Source of the DNA: Leisingera thetidis | Lineage (GTDB): Bacteria > Pseudomonadota > Alphaproteobacteria > Rhodobacterales > Rhodobacteraceae | Assembly (NCBI RefSeq): GCF_025857195.1 | Contig: NZ_CP109787.1 | Span: forward strand, 3,199,501-3,263,500 | Direction of reading: 5' to 3' | DNA length: 64,000 nucleotides | Shown here: positions 26,518 through 36,548 of the stretch, in pieces | Layout of the letters: each line of letters opens with the position of its first letter | Numbering within the stretch: position 1 is the stretch's first letter | Translations under genes and position numbers: made by a program | The notes under the pieces: generated by a model | Seen by the model: only the letters and a program-made list of their open reading frames with translations | Told to the model about the DNA's origin: nothing | The model's database searches: none

Positions 26518-27297
26518 TCAAACGGTGCGTTCGACCATCATCTGCTTGATATGCGCAATTGCCTTGGCCGGGTTCAGCCCCTTGGGGCAGGTCTTGGCGC
26601 AGTTCATGATGGTGTGGCAGCGGTACAGCTTGAACGGATCCTCCAGCTGGTCCAGCCGCTCCGGCGTTGCCTCATCCCGGCTGTCGATGATCCAGCGGTA
26701 GGCGTGCAGCAGCGCGGCCGGCCCCAGGTAGCGGTCGCCGTTCCACCAGTAGCTCGGGCAGGAGGTCGAGCAGCTGGCGCACATCACGCATTCATAAAGC
26801 CCGTCCAGCTTCTTGCGGTCCTCGATCGACTGCTTCCACTCCTTCGCCGGGCGGTTGGTCTTGGTCTCCAGCCAGGGCATGATCGAGGCATGCTGGGCAT
26901 AGAAATGCGTCAGATCGGGGATCAGGTCCTTGACCACCGGCATATGCGGCAGCGGATAGATCGCCACATCGCCCTTGATCTCGTCCATGCCATAGATGCA
27001 GGCCAGCGTGTTGATGCCGTCGATGTTCATCGCGCAGGAGCCGCAGATGCCTTCGCGGCAGGAGCGGCGGAAGGTCAGCGTCGGGTCGATCTCGTTCTTG
27101 ATCTTGATCAGCGCGTCCAGCACCATCGGGCCGCATTTGTCCATGTCGAGGAAATAGGTATCGACCCGCGGGTTCTGGCCGTCGTCCGGGTTCCAGCGGT
27201 AGATCTTGAACTTGCGCACATTGGCGGCACCCTCCGGCTTGGGCCAGGTCTTGCCGGTGGTGATCTTGGAGTTCTTCGGGAGGCTGAATTGAACCAT
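26518..27297 (-). CDS. sdhB: Succinate dehydrogenase iron-sulfur subunit
   Basis: 259 residues. The N-terminal ferredoxin domain has the 2Fe-2S ligands in [15 protein letters not shown] and a later Cys. The C-terminal domain has [16 protein letters not shown] (4Fe-4S) and [17 protein letters not shown] (3Fe-4S). It passes electrons from the SdhA flavin to ubiquinone at the inner membrane. It is the last gene of sdhCDAB, 11 bases after sdhA, and is followed by a terminator. Confidence 0.97.
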   Translation of the reverse strand: MVQFSLPKNSKITTGKTWPKPEGAANVRKFKIYRWNPDDGQNPRVDTYFLDMDKCGPMVLDALIKIKNEIDPTLTFRRSCREGICGSCAMNIDGINTLACIYGMDEIKGDVAIYPLPHMPVVKDLIPDLTHFYAQHASIMPWLETKTNRPAKEWKQSIEDRKKLDGLYECVMCASCSTSCPSYWWNGDRYLGPAALLHAYRWIIDSRDEATPERLDQLEDPFKLYRCHTIMNCAKTCPKGLNPAKAIAHIKQMMVERTV

Positions 27298-27308
27298 GAT
27301 CTGTCTCC

Positions 27309-29117
27309 TTAGAACGTCCGCGCCTTGGGCGCGATTTTGGCAAGGCTGATGCCGCCTTCGGCTTCGGTGGACAAGGGATCGGTGATCACCGGGCGGTAGC
27401 TGAGATCCACCTTGCTGCCCTCCACGCGGGAGACGGTGTGGACGCGCCAGTTTTCATCGTCACGGGTGGTGAAATCCTCATGCGCATGGGCGCCGCGGCT
27501 TTCCTTGCGGGCTTCGGCGCCGACGATGGTGGCCAGCGCGTTCGGCATCAGGTTGGTCAGCTCCAGCGTCTCCATCAGGTCGGAGTTCCAGACCAGCGAA
27601 CGGTCGGTCACCTGCAGATCATCAAGCTTGGCCGCAATCGCGGTCATCTTCTCGACGCCTTCCGCCATGGTCTTGGAGGTGCGGAACACTGCCGCGTCAG
27701 CCTGCATGCATTTCTGCATCTCCAGCCGCAAGTCTGCAGTGGGGATGCCGCCCTTGGCGTTGCGCAGCGTGTCGAAACGGTCGAATGCCTTGTCGACGGA
27801 GGCCTGGTTCAGCACCGGGTTCGGCGCGTCGGCGTCCACCACCTTGCCCGCACGGATGGCAGAGGCGCGGCCGAACACCACCAGGTCGATCAGCGAGTTG
27901 GAGCCGAGCCGGTTGGCGCCATGCACCGAGGCACAGCCCGCCTCGCCCACCGCCATCAGGCCCGGCACCACCGCGGTCGGATTGTCCGCGGATGGGTTCA
28001 GCACCTCGCCCCAGTAGTTGGTCGGCACGCCGCCCATGTTGTAATGCACGGTGGGCAGAACCGGGATCGGCTCTTTGGTGACGTCGACGCCGGCAAAGAT
28101 CTTGGCGCTTTCCGAAATCCCCGGCAGCCGCTCCGCCAGCGCTTCGGCAGGCAGATGATTGAGGTTGAGGTGGATATGATCGCCCTCGGCGCCGACACCG
28201 CGGCCCTCGCGGATTTCCATGGTCATCGAGCGGCTGACATAGTCGCGCGGCGCCAGATCCTTGTACTGGGGCGCATAGCGCTCCATGAACCGTTCGCCTT
28301 CGGAGTTGGTGAGGTAACCGCCCTCGCCCCGCGCGCCTTCGGTGATCAGGCAGCCGGAGCCATAGATGCCGGTCGGGTGGAACTGCACAAACTCCATGTC
28401 CTGCAGCGCCAGCCCCGCACGGGCCACCATGCCGCCGCCGTCGCCGGTGCAGGTATGCGCCGAGGTGGCGGAGAAGTACGCACGGCCGTAACCGCCGGTC
28501 GCCAGCACCACCATCTTGGCGTTGAAGACATGCATGGTGCCGTCATCCAGCTTCCAGCACACCACGCCCTGGCACTGCCCGTCCTCGGACATGATCAGGT
28601 CGATGGCGAAATACTCGATGTAGAATTCCGCGTTGTTTTTCAGCGACTGGCCATAGAGCGTGTGCAGGATCGCGTGGCCGGTGCGGTCGGCCGCCGCACA
28701 GGTGCGCTGCACCGCGGGGCCTTCGCCGAATTCCGTGGTGTGGCCGCCGAACGGGCGCTGGTAGATCTTGCCCTCTTCGGTGCGCGAGAACGGCACGCCA
28801 TAATGCTCCAGCTCATAGACCGCCTTGGGCGCCTCGCGCGCGAGGTATTCCATCGCATCGGTGTCGCCCAGCCAGTCGGAGCCCTTGACGGTGTCATACA
28901 TGTGCCACTGCCAGCTGTCCGGCCCCATGTTGCCCAAGCTGGCGGCAATGCCGCCCTGCGCCGCCACGGTGTGGGAGCGGGTCGGGAACACCTTGGTCAC
29001 GCAGGCGGTGCGCAGGCCCTGCTCGGCCATGCCCAGTGTTGCGCGCAAACCCGCGCCGCCGGCGCCCACAACCACGACATCGTATTCGTGGGTTTCATAT
29101 TCATACGCTGTTGTCAT
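27309..29117 (-). CDS. sdhA: Succinate dehydrogenase flavoprotein subunit
   Basis: 602 residues, full length. The FAD-binding start is [32 protein letters not shown] contains the histidine that carries FAD covalently, and [11 protein letters not shown] and [10 protein letters not shown] are the usual capping and FAD motifs. It oxidises succinate to fumarate on the cytosolic face of the membrane. It lies between sdhD and sdhB in the standard order. Confidence 0.97.
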   Translation of the reverse strand: MTTAYEYETHEYDVVVVGAGGAGLRATLGMAEQGLRTACVTKVFPTRSHTVAAQGGIAASLGNMGPDSWQWHMYDTVKGSDWLGDTDAMEYLAREAPKAVYELEHYGVPFSRTEEGKIYQRPFGGHTTEFGEGPAVQRTCAAADRTGHAILHTLYGQSLKNNAEFYIEYFAIDLIMSEDGQCQGVVCWKLDDGTMHVFNAKMVVLATGGYGRAYFSATSAHTCTGDGGGMVARAGLALQDMEFVQFHPTGIYGSGCLITEGARGEGGYLTNSEGERFMERYAPQYKDLAPRDYVSRSMTMEIREGRGVGAEGDHIHLNLNHLPAEALAERLPGISESAKIFAGVDVTKEPIPVLPTVHYNMGGVPTNYWGEVLNPSADNPTAVVPGLMAVGEAGCASVHGANRLGSNSLIDLVVFGRASAIRAGKVVDADAPNPVLNQASVDKAFDRFDTLRNAKGGIPTADLRLEMQKCMQADAAVFRTSKTMAEGVEKMTAIAAKLDDLQVTDRSLVWNSDLMETLELTNLMPNALATIVGAEARKESRGAHAHEDFTTRDDENWRVHTVSRVEGSKVDLSYRPVITDPLSTEAEGGISLAKIAPKARTF

Positions 29118-29142
29118 TGTATCTGTTCCTTGCCGCGTATTT

Positions 29143-29514
29143 TCAGAGGGCGAGCTTGACGAGGGCGAAAAGGCCCGCCGCGATCAGCGTGTAGGCAAAG
29201 GCCGACACCGCGACGATTGCGAGCTTTTCAGCGGTACCGTGCATGTAATCCTCGATCGCCTCATGCGCCTCCTGCATGACGTGCCGTGTGATCACAATCA
29301 GGCTCAGCCCCATGACGATGGCCGGGAACGGCCGGCTGAAATACGCCAGAACCTCTTCATATGTGCCGCCCAGCCCGTAGCCGAAGGTAAAGATGAACAG
29401 CGGAACCACGGCCACCATCAGGATCGAGCTGACAAGCATCTGCCAATGGTGGTGCGTCCCGGTGCCGCCTGCCCCCAGCCCCTGCGCCCGTTTGCGGTCA
29501 GTCAGAAATTGCAT
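29143..29514 (-). CDS. sdhD: Succinate dehydrogenase membrane anchor subunit D
   Basis: 123 residues with three membrane helices. The first begins just after [11 protein letters not shown], and [20 protein letters not shown] resembles the heme-ligand and quinone-site end of SdhD helix II. With SdhC it anchors the enzyme and binds heme b and ubiquinone. Its coding sequence includes a perfect TGTGATCACA (29287-29296), the same 10-mer found upstream of sdhC and sucC. Confidence 0.92.
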   Translation of the reverse strand: MQFLTDRKRAQGLGAGGTGTHHHWQMLVSSILMVAVVPLFIFTFGYGLGGTYEEVLAYFSRPFPAIVMGLSLIVITRHVMQEAHEAIEDYMHGTAEKLAIVAVSAFAYTLIAAGLFALVKLAL

Positions 29515-29525
29515 GAGATCGCTCC

Positions 29526-29915
29526 TTACACCACAAGCACAGTGAGAATGGTCAGGACAGTGGCGCCAATGAACATGCCCAGCCCCAGTTTTTCAGAGGT
29601 TGAAACTTCCAGGCAGTAGCCGAAATCCCAGATCACGTGCCGCAGCCGGCCCAGCATGTGATACCAGAGCGCCCAGGCCGCCCCCAAAAGAACCAAGTCG
29701 CCGAGCCAGCTGCGCAGCAGCCCGTCAATAAAGGCAAAACCTGTCTCGGATGTCGCTGCGGCCAGCAGCCACCAAACCACCAGCAGGGCCAGAAGCAGGG
29801 TCGCGATACCCGTAATACGGACCATGATCGACGAGATGGACGTCATCTGAGGCCGGTAGTACGGCCCGATCATGAATGGCGAAAGCGGGCGGTTGCCCCG
29901 ATTGACATCGGCCAT
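29526..29915 (-). CDS. sdhC: Succinate dehydrogenase cytochrome b556 subunit
   Basis: 129 residues with three membrane helices. The family start NRPLSPFMIGPYYRPQMTS has the conserved RPLSPH-like motif, followed by SIMVRITGIA with the quinone-site Ser and Arg, and YHMLGRLRHVIWDFG with the heme-ligand His. AAAGGAG precedes the ATG. It is the first gene of the operon, and paired TGTGATCACA-type palindromes lie 116-145 bases upstream. Confidence 0.94.
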   Translation of the reverse strand: MADVNRGNRPLSPFMIGPYYRPQMTSISSIMVRITGIATLLLALLVVWWLLAAATSETGFAFIDGLLRSWLGDLVLLGAAWALWYHMLGRLRHVIWDFGYCLEVSTSEKLGLGMFIGATVLTILTVLVV

Positions 29916-30030
29916 GTTGGCTCCTTTCCGGTTAGCTGACGACGTTTTAGCCGATTTTTACGGCGTGTCACCCGAAGGAACGGTTAAAAACGGCAGGTTT
30001 CCGTGCTGTTGGCGCTAAAAGGCCACGTGT

Positions 30031-30060
30031 TGTGATCACAGCAAATATTTAGTGATCACA
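30031..30060 (-). promoter_or_regulatory. Paired palindromic operator upstream of sdhC
   Basis: TGTGATCACA at 30031-30040 and AGTGATCACA at 30051-30060 have centres exactly 20 bases apart, about two helical turns. The pair ends 116 bases before the sdhC ATG. The same paired design occurs before sucC at 36405-36435. The binding protein is unknown. Confidence 0.65.
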
Positions 30061-30108
30061 AAATGCCCGATTGAAAATCTTTTGCAGAATCAGCCCCCCG
30101 CCTGCAAA

Positions 30109-30810
30109 TCACTGCAAAGCCGCCGCGGCCCTGTCTGCGCCATGCTGCACCGCAGCGGTCTGCCGTGCGACCTCCCGCACCAGCTTCCTGCGGATCCGCG
30201 ACGGGTAGTCGGCAAAGCTGGCGGCGGTGACCACAAAGGCGCCCTCGCCGCGGATCACGTTCTCAAAGAAATAGGCGGTCAGATCCGGCTCGCTCTGCTC
30301 GATGGCGATGGCGTTCACGGTCACCCCCAGGGCGGACAGCGCGCCATGCGCCTCGCGCGGCTCGACGCCTTCATTGGAAAACCCGTCGCCGGAAATATCG
30401 ATCACCCTGCGCGTGCACTCCGGCACGGACGCGAACTGCTCCAGCGCCAGAAACAGCGCCTCGCCAACGGCGGTGGAATAGTTGCGCCAGGGCCGCGGCG
30501 CCTGCTCGATCCGCCGGGCCAGCGCCTCCACATCACCAAAGCTGCGCACCGGCACCCAGGGCAATGTCACTTCCTGGCGCGACTCGCCGGACCATTGCAG
30601 CAGCAGCACCTGCGCCCGCGCCTTGACCAGCGCCTCGGACACCACGCCATCGCGCAGGCCGGCCGCCAGCCCGTCCATCTGCACCCGGTATTCATCGGCA
30701 TCCACCGACCCGGAAACATCCACTGCCAGCACCAAAGCCAGCTCGCAGGCCGCTGCCCGCAGCGGCCAGAGGGAGAGCATGGAAAAAACCAGAAGCTGCA
30801 AAACCCGCAT
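30109..30810 (-). CDS. DUF1194 von Willebrand A-like exported protein
   Basis: 233 residues. A signal peptide of about 21 residues precedes a vWA-type domain starting LALVLAVDVSGSVDADEY, whose DVSGS is the metal-ion-dependent adhesion motif. RVIDISGDGFSNEG supplies the further Asp/Gly loop. The DUF1194 family is exported and of unknown role; the metal site suggests protein binding. The gene ends 194 bases before the sdhC start, on the same strand. Confidence 0.82.
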   Translation of the reverse strand: MRVLQLLVFSMLSLWPLRAAACELALVLAVDVSGSVDADEYRVQMDGLAAGLRDGVVSEALVKARAQVLLLQWSGESRQEVTLPWVPVRSFGDVEALARRIEQAPRPWRNYSTAVGEALFLALEQFASVPECTRRVIDISGDGFSNEGVEPREAHGALSALGVTVNAIAIEQSEPDLTAYFFENVIRGEGAFVVTAASFADYPSRIRRKLVREVARQTAAVQHGADRAAAALQ

Positions 30811-30876
30811 GGCGCCAGCTTAAGCGGCAATCCCGCACAGGGTCATCACTTTTCTGCCAGCATCCCCTGTTCTTCT

Positions 30877-30930
30877 GGCTGAAAATATCCTGGGGGTGAG
30901 CGCCAGAGGCGCGAGGGGGCAAAGCCCCCT
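30877..30930. repeat. Hairpin-rich intergenic element after mch
   Basis: GAAAATATCC is followed by the small stem GCGCC/GGCGC and then AGGGGGC-AAA-GCCCCCT. It resembles the AAATACTCC-type elements at 11735 and 46630, but more distantly. It may act as a bidirectional stop signal for mch. Confidence 0.4.
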
Positions 30931-30936
30931 GCCCGG

Positions 30937-31983
30937 TCACTTCGGCATCAGGGCCCAGTAATCAAGATCCAGCAGCACATCCGGCAGGTACTTGCCGTCC
31001 CCGCCCTTCAGCTCGAACGGCGCGCCGCCCTTCGTCGCGACCAGCCGCAGCCGGATGGCACCGACGCCAGGGGCGTCTGTGTCGGCCTTGTCCAGCACCT
31101 CGGACCAGGCCCGCACCGTCAGGCCGGACAGGCAGGGGTTGGCATGCGCGCCGCCATTCAGGCCCACGATCATCTGCGCGTTGGCCAGCCCGTTGAACGA
31201 CAGCGTCCGCGCCAGGGAGATCACATGGCCGCCATAGATCAGCCGGGTGCCGTCGGGGCGCGCGGTATTGTCGAAATGCACCTTGGCGGTGTTCTGCCAC
31301 AGCCGGGTCGCCAGCATGTGCTCGGCTTCCTCGATGGTGACGCCATCGACGTGATCGATGGTCTCGCCCACCGCGTAATCGCCCCAGCGGTGCGGCTCGC
31401 CGGCCAGGGTGAAATCGTAATTGCTGAAGTCCAGCCCCGCCGGGATCACCAGCTGCTCCGCCGGGATCACCTTGTTCAGCTCCGGGATCACCGTTTCCGG
31501 CGCCGGGGCGTCCAGGTCGCGTTTCCTCACCATCACCCAGCGCACATATTCCATCACGCATTCATCGCGCTGGTTCAGGCCGCGGGTGCGGACATAGACG
31601 ACGCCGGATTTGCCGTTGGAGTTCTGCTTGAGCCCGATCACCTCGGATTCGGAGCGCAGCGTGTCGCCGGGATAGACCGGCAGCAGCCAGCGCCCCTCGG
31701 CATAGCCGAGGTTCGCCAGCGCATTCAAAGAGATATCCGGCACCGTCTTGCCGAACACCACATGGAAGGCCGCCAGATCATCCAGCGGCGCCGAGGGCAG
31801 ACCAGAGGCCCGGGCAAATTCATCCGAGGAATACAGCGCATGGCGCGCCGGGTAGAGCGCATGGTACAGCGCCCGCTCGCCGCCCGACACCGTGCGCGGC
31901 ACCGCATGGGCGATCACTTCGCCGACGGTGTAGTCTTCGAAAAATCTTCCCGAATTTGTCTTGGCCGGATTGGTCTTGGCCAT
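30937..31983 (-). CDS. mch: Mesaconyl-CoA hydratase (beta-methylmalyl-CoA dehydratase)
   Basis: 348 residues made of two MaoC-type hot-dog halves. The first half has GRFFEDYTVGEVIAHAVPRT, and the second has YAVGETIDHVDGVTIEEAEH and the Asn/His region AKVHFDNT. It interconverts mesaconyl-C1-CoA and beta-methylmalyl-CoA in the ethylmalonyl-CoA pathway. The ATG shares one base with the stop of the DUF1737 gene, so translation is coupled. The pathway gene mcl2 is two genes upstream in the same operon. Confidence 0.92.
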   Translation of the reverse strand: MAKTNPAKTNSGRFFEDYTVGEVIAHAVPRTVSGGERALYHALYPARHALYSSDEFARASGLPSAPLDDLAAFHVVFGKTVPDISLNALANLGYAEGRWLLPVYPGDTLRSESEVIGLKQNSNGKSGVVYVRTRGLNQRDECVMEYVRWVMVRKRDLDAPAPETVIPELNKVIPAEQLVIPAGLDFSNYDFTLAGEPHRWGDYAVGETIDHVDGVTIEEAEHMLATRLWQNTAKVHFDNTARPDGTRLIYGGHVISLARTLSFNGLANAQMIVGLNGGAHANPCLSGLTVRAWSEVLDKADTDAPGVGAIRLRLVATKGGAPFELKGGDGKYLPDVLLDLDYWALMPK

Positions 31984-32186
31984 CAGTGTTCTCCCAGTTT
32001 GGTCTCAGGCGTGTAGGTTCCGTCCGCCTCCTTCACCACCGCCTGGCCGCAGCGCATGATCCCCTTCACGGGATCGAACGTCTGGGTCGGGCCGCCGTGC
32101 AGCTCCCAGCCCTTGTTCAGCGCATCCGTCACCTTGTGGCAGAAGGCAGAGGTGTCGTCCTCGGACAAAAATCGGTACAGTTTCAT
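31983..32186 (-). CDS. DUF1737 small protein
   Basis: 67 residues beginning MKLYRFLSEDDTSAFCHKV, with GWELHGGPT in the middle, the hallmark of the DUF1737 family. Role unknown. It is placed between nnrU and mch and overlaps mch by one base, so it is part of the mcl2 operon. Confidence 0.8.
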   Translation of the reverse strand: MKLYRFLSEDDTSAFCHKVTDALNKGWELHGGPTQTFDPVKGIMRCGQAVVKEADGTYTPETKLGEH

Positions 32187-32208
32187 GGCTTCCTATCCTG
32201 CAATGGGC

Positions 32209-32757
32209 CTATCCCGGAAACGGCGACGGGCCGATCATCCCGTGGACGTAGCCGATCACCCCCAGCAGGACAATCGAGGCGGCAAAGAACATCGCATCCT
32301 TGGCGAGCGTGCCCTTGGGACCAGGCTGCCACTGCGGCTCGGACCGGTTGATCACGATGACCTCAGCCACCGCCCAGGCCAGCAGCCCGCCGAACAGGAG
32401 GATCGAGGCCAGGTCGCCATTGACCAGCAGATGCGCCGCGGCCCAGAGCTTGAAACCCGCCAGCATCGGATGCCGCATGCCATTCAGCAACGCACCCTTT
32501 TTCGGTGCCGGGCTCATCATCCAGATGGCGATCAGCACCATCAGGTTGTTGATATGCACCATGAAGGACGGCGGCGCCCAGACATGGATGAACTCCGTGC
32601 TTCGGTAGCCCAGCACCATCAGCACCACGCCCGCGGCCAGCACCAGCGCCACCGCGCCGCGCCCGGCATTGCCCATCGCGGCGCGCGCCTCCGGCGCCAG
32701 CCGTTTGAACAGGTGGCCGCCCCACCACAGCAGAAGTCCCAGGATCAACAGCGCCAT
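32209..32757 (-). CDS. NnrU-family membrane protein
   Basis: 182 residues with about five membrane helices and the family motifs LRxRGxx-like GMRHPMLAGFKLWAAAHL and NLMVLIAIWMM. NnrU was named for a link to nitrate/nitrite reduction, and more distant members act in carotenoid isomerisation. Neither role is suggested by this operon of CoA-ester enzymes. AAGGGG precedes the ATG. It lies 22 bases before the DUF1737 gene. Confidence 0.82.
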   Translation of the reverse strand: MALLILGLLLWWGGHLFKRLAPEARAAMGNAGRGAVALVLAAGVVLMVLGYRSTEFIHVWAPPSFMVHINNLMVLIAIWMMSPAPKKGALLNGMRHPMLAGFKLWAAAHLLVNGDLASILLFGGLLAWAVAEVIVINRSEPQWQPGPKGTLAKDAMFFAASIVLLGVIGYVHGMIGPSPFPG

Positions 32758-32791
32758 TTCAGCCCCTTTCAGATGTTAAGTCGATTAACAC

Positions 32792-33646
32792 CTATGCGGA
32801 AAGCGCGGCGATTGCATCCGCTTTTGCCAGGATTTCGCGCGCCATCGCCACATGCAGGTTCTCGACTATCCTGCCGTCGACCACGGCAACACCCTGGCCT
32901 GCGGCCTGCGCCTCTTCAAATGCGGCGATCTGGCGGCGGGCGGTCTCGGTCTCGCGCTCGGTGGGGGCAAAGGCGGCATTGGCCGTCTCGACCTGCGCCG
33001 GGTGGATCAGGGTCTTGCCGTCGAACCCCATGTCGCGCCCTTGCGCGCATTCCGCCGCCAGCCCCTCAACATCCTTGAAGGCGTTATAGACACCGTCGAT
33101 GATCACCAGCCCCTCGGCCTTGGCCGCCAGCAGGCACAGCCCCAGCCCCGCCATCATCGGCATCCGGTCGGGCCGGAAGCGGGTCTGCAGCTCCTTGGCG
33201 AGGTCATTTGTGCCCATCACCATGCCCTGCAGTTTCGGATGCGCGGCGATGGCGGCGGCATTCAGCATGCCGCGCGGGGTCTCCATCATCGCCCACAGCG
33301 GGATGTCCCCGGTGATCTCGGCCAGCGCATCCAGATCGGCAGGGGCGTTCACCTTGGGCAGCAGAATCGCGTCGCAATTCATGCGGGCGGCGGCGATGGC
33401 ATCGTCGCGGCCCCAGACCGTATCCAGCCCGTTGATCCGCACGATCTTCATCCGCGCGCCAAAGCCGCCCGTCTCCAGCGCCTGCGCCAAGGTCGCGCGG
33501 GCATTGGGTTTTTCGTCCGCCGACACCGCGTCTTCCAGATCGAAGATCACCGCGTCCACCGGCAGGGTCTTGGCCTTTTCCAGCGCGCGCGCATTGGAAC
33601 CGGGGATATACAAAACCGAACGGTAGGGGCGCGCGCGGGGGTCCAT
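32792..33646 (-). CDS. mcl2: (3S)-malyl-CoA thioesterase (Mcl2-type, CitE-like)
   Basis: 284 residues of the HpcH/HpaI/CitE aldolase fold, with YIPGSNARALEKAK, VIFDLEDAV (metal ligand), VRINGLDT, MMETPRGML and GMVMGTNDLA. The related malyl-CoA/beta-methylmalyl-CoA lyase Mcl1 is longer, about 318 residues. This shorter type next to mch corresponds to the Mcl2 thioesterase described in Rhodobacter sphaeroides, which releases malate from malyl-CoA. The call as thioesterase and not lyase rests on length and neighbours. GGAGAG precedes the ATG. Confidence 0.75.
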   Translation of the reverse strand: MDPRARPYRSVLYIPGSNARALEKAKTLPVDAVIFDLEDAVSADEKPNARATLAQALETGGFGARMKIVRINGLDTVWGRDDAIAAARMNCDAILLPKVNAPADLDALAEITGDIPLWAMMETPRGMLNAAAIAAHPKLQGMVMGTNDLAKELQTRFRPDRMPMMAGLGLCLLAAKAEGLVIIDGVYNAFKDVEGLAAECAQGRDMGFDGKTLIHPAQVETANAAFAPTERETETARRQIAAFEEAQAAGQGVAVVDGRIVENLHVAMAREILAKADAIAALSA

Positions 33647-33996
33647 GCAAACTCTCCAAAGTTATTTTATTGCGTAAACCGGTACAGAATCGACTGTATA
33701 CTTTCAAGAACAATTTCGCCGCAGCGCAGCGTAACCTTCCCCGCAATTGCAGCAAGCCGTTGATATATTGTGTGCTTTAGCAGCGCCCTCAGGGTTAACC
33801 AGTTATCAGCACCTGACCGGCACACTAAAGGGTATCAAGGCACAGGACCACCGCCGCCGCACCAGGCCGCGCCTGCTGCCTGCAGGCATGGGGCCTGCAT
33901 TTCGAATTGCGCCACACACCGGCCCGAACAGGGACACCGGGGGGCTGCCGTCAGGCACCCTGCCCTGTCCGGCCGTTCCGGAAAGGGTAAAACGAG
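33647..33996. other. Divergent promoter region between mcl2 and a hypothetical gene
   Basis: 350 bases, AT-rich on the mcl2 side (TTATTTTATTGCGTAAAC at 33661-33678), where the mcl2 promoter should lie. No gene is seen. Confidence 0.5.
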
Positions 33997-34311
33997 ATGA
34001 AAATGAAACTCCTCGCACTGCCAATGGCACTGGCCGCGCTGCCCCTTGCGGCCGCGCCTGCAGCCGCGCAAAGCCGCAACTGTGCGCCGCGCGACATGGT
34101 GATCAAGCGGCTGGCCGAAAAATACGGCGAAAGCCGCCAGAGCATCGGCATGGGCCAGCAGGGCATGGTGATGGAGACCTTTGCCTCCGCCGACACCGGC
34201 AGCTGGACCATCACCGTGACCACGCCCAATGGCATGACCTGCCTGGTCGCCTCCGGCCAGTCCTACGAAGTGCTCGCAGAAGCATTGCCGGACACCGACA
34301 GCGACGCCTGA
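33997..34311 (+). CDS. Small exported hypothetical protein
   Basis: 104 residues. The signal peptide has a Leu/Ala-rich core and ends PAAAQS. The mature part has two cysteines (RNCAPRD and GMTCLVA) that may pair, and a glycine/methionine-rich middle (GMGQQGMVMETFA). No family name comes to mind. A second in-frame ATG at 34003 is an equally likely start. It stands alone, divergent from mcl2. Confidence 0.7.
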   Translation: MKMKLLALPMALAALPLAAAPAAAQSRNCAPRDMVIKRLAEKYGESRQSIGMGQQGMVMETFASADTGSWTITVTTPNGMTCLVASGQSYEVLAEALPDTDSDA

Positions 34312-34367
34312 GCAGCAGTTATTGAGGCAGGTTTCCAGGCCGCGGCGGGCTGCGGCTGCAGGGGGCT

Positions 34368-35123
34368 TCAGGCCAGCCCGTCCCAGATCAGCTTGCTCCC
34401 GGTAACCGTCAGCAAAACATAGGTCAGCGCAAAGAACCAGCGCTCCGGGATGCTGTGATGCAGCCGCACCCCCAGCCAGGCGCCCAGCAGCGCAAAGGGC
34501 GCCAGCAGCAGATCGAGCATCAGGGTTTCACGTGTGAACAGCCCCAGCCCCGCATACGGCACCGCCTTGGCAAGATTGATCACCCAGAAGATCAGTACAG
34601 TGCTGGCCTGATATTCCGTCTTCCGCAACTTCAGGCTGAGCAGATAGACAGCAGCCGGCGGCCCGCCGGCATGGCTGACAAAGCTGGTGAAGCCAACCGC
34701 CAGCCCGGCCAGCCCCCCTGCCCCGGAGGACAGCGGCGTTCCGGCAACCGCTTGCAGCCCAAGACGGCCCCGCAGCTGCCACAGCACAAACCCGACCGAG
34801 ACGGCACCGATCAGCACCCGCATCGCATCGGCATCCACCGCCGAAAACAGCCAGGCGCCCAGCGCCACGCCGGGCAGCCCGCCGGCGATCAGCAGCAGCG
34901 ACGCCCGCAGGTTCCAGCGCCCCCAATAAGCTTTCAGCGCGGCCAGATCGATCAGCATCAGCAAGGGCAGCATCAGCGCCAAAGCCGTGCCCGGTTCGGT
35001 CACCAGCGCCAGAATCGACGCCGAGGCAAAGGCCGCGCCGGAGCCGAAACCGCCCTTGGACACGCCCGCAAAAACGACCGCCGGGACAGCAAAAACGAAA
35101 AATACCGCTTCGGCTCCCGCCAT
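34368..35123 (-). CDS. TauE/SafE-family (TSUP) membrane transporter
   Basis: 251 residues with about eight membrane segments. The first half has FAGVSKGGFGSGAAF, and the second half has SFVSHAGGPPAAVYLL, the typical repeated signatures. It belongs to a different branch of the family from the tandem pair at 8.9-10.9 kb, being shorter and with different motifs. It probably moves a small anion or sulfur compound. It is divergent from mdh, with about 158 bases between the two starts. Confidence 0.85.
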   Translation of the reverse strand: MAGAEAVFFVFAVPAVVFAGVSKGGFGSGAAFASASILALVTEPGTALALMLPLLMLIDLAALKAYWGRWNLRASLLLIAGGLPGVALGAWLFSAVDADAMRVLIGAVSVGFVLWQLRGRLGLQAVAGTPLSSGAGGLAGLAVGFTSFVSHAGGPPAAVYLLSLKLRKTEYQASTVLIFWVINLAKAVPYAGLGLFTRETLMLDLLLAPFALLGAWLGVRLHHSIPERWFFALTYVLLTVTGSKLIWDGLA

Positions 35124-35161
35124 GTCCTGCCCTCGAAACCCATGGATTCCAGCTGTTTTAG

Positions 35162-36244
<1,083 letters not shown>

Positions 36245-36269
36245 GCGCTGCACCGAGCTGCAGATCAAG

Positions 36270-36299
36270 GGGCCCGCTTCTGGCGGGCCCTTTTCTTTT
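36270..36299 (+). terminator. Rho-independent terminator after mdh
   Basis: GGGCCCGC and GCGGGCCC form an 8-bp stem around a 5-base loop, followed by TTTTCTTTT. Confidence 0.92.
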
Positions 36300-36404
36300 G
36301 CCGCCAGGTCCCGGGGCCGGCCGAAGACGCTTTTGATCCATGATGCGGCGGGCACGGCCTCCGAAGGCCAGTCTCGAATCACCGCCGTTAAGCCTCCGGT
36401 AATT

Positions 36405-36435
36405 TGTGATCACACCCCCAAAAACCGTGATCACA
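36405..36435 (+). promoter_or_regulatory. Paired palindromic operator upstream of sucC
   Basis: TGTGATCACA at 36405-36414 and CGTGATCACA at 36426-36435, centres 21 bases apart. The pair ends 113 bases before the sucC ATG, almost the same distance as the matching pair before sdhC (30031-30060). Confidence 0.65.
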
Positions 36436-36548
36436 AAACTTGAAAATCTTCCCCATTTCCCTGCCCCCTGTCAAAAAAGCCTTTAACAGTTGGCGTTATG
36501 ACGGCCTATTGAACAGCAGACAATTGCAGCCAGACGGGACAGTTTCAG

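Larger units (their letters stand above)
36245..36548. other. mdh-sucC intergenic region
   Basis: 304 bases containing the mdh terminator (36270-36299) and the paired operator (36405-36435), then the likely sucC promoter. No gene is seen. Confidence 0.7.

Noticed and set aside
32209..32757. Denitrification role for the NnrU-family gene
   Set aside because: No nitrate or nitrite reductase genes are nearby; the operon is of CoA-ester enzymes.
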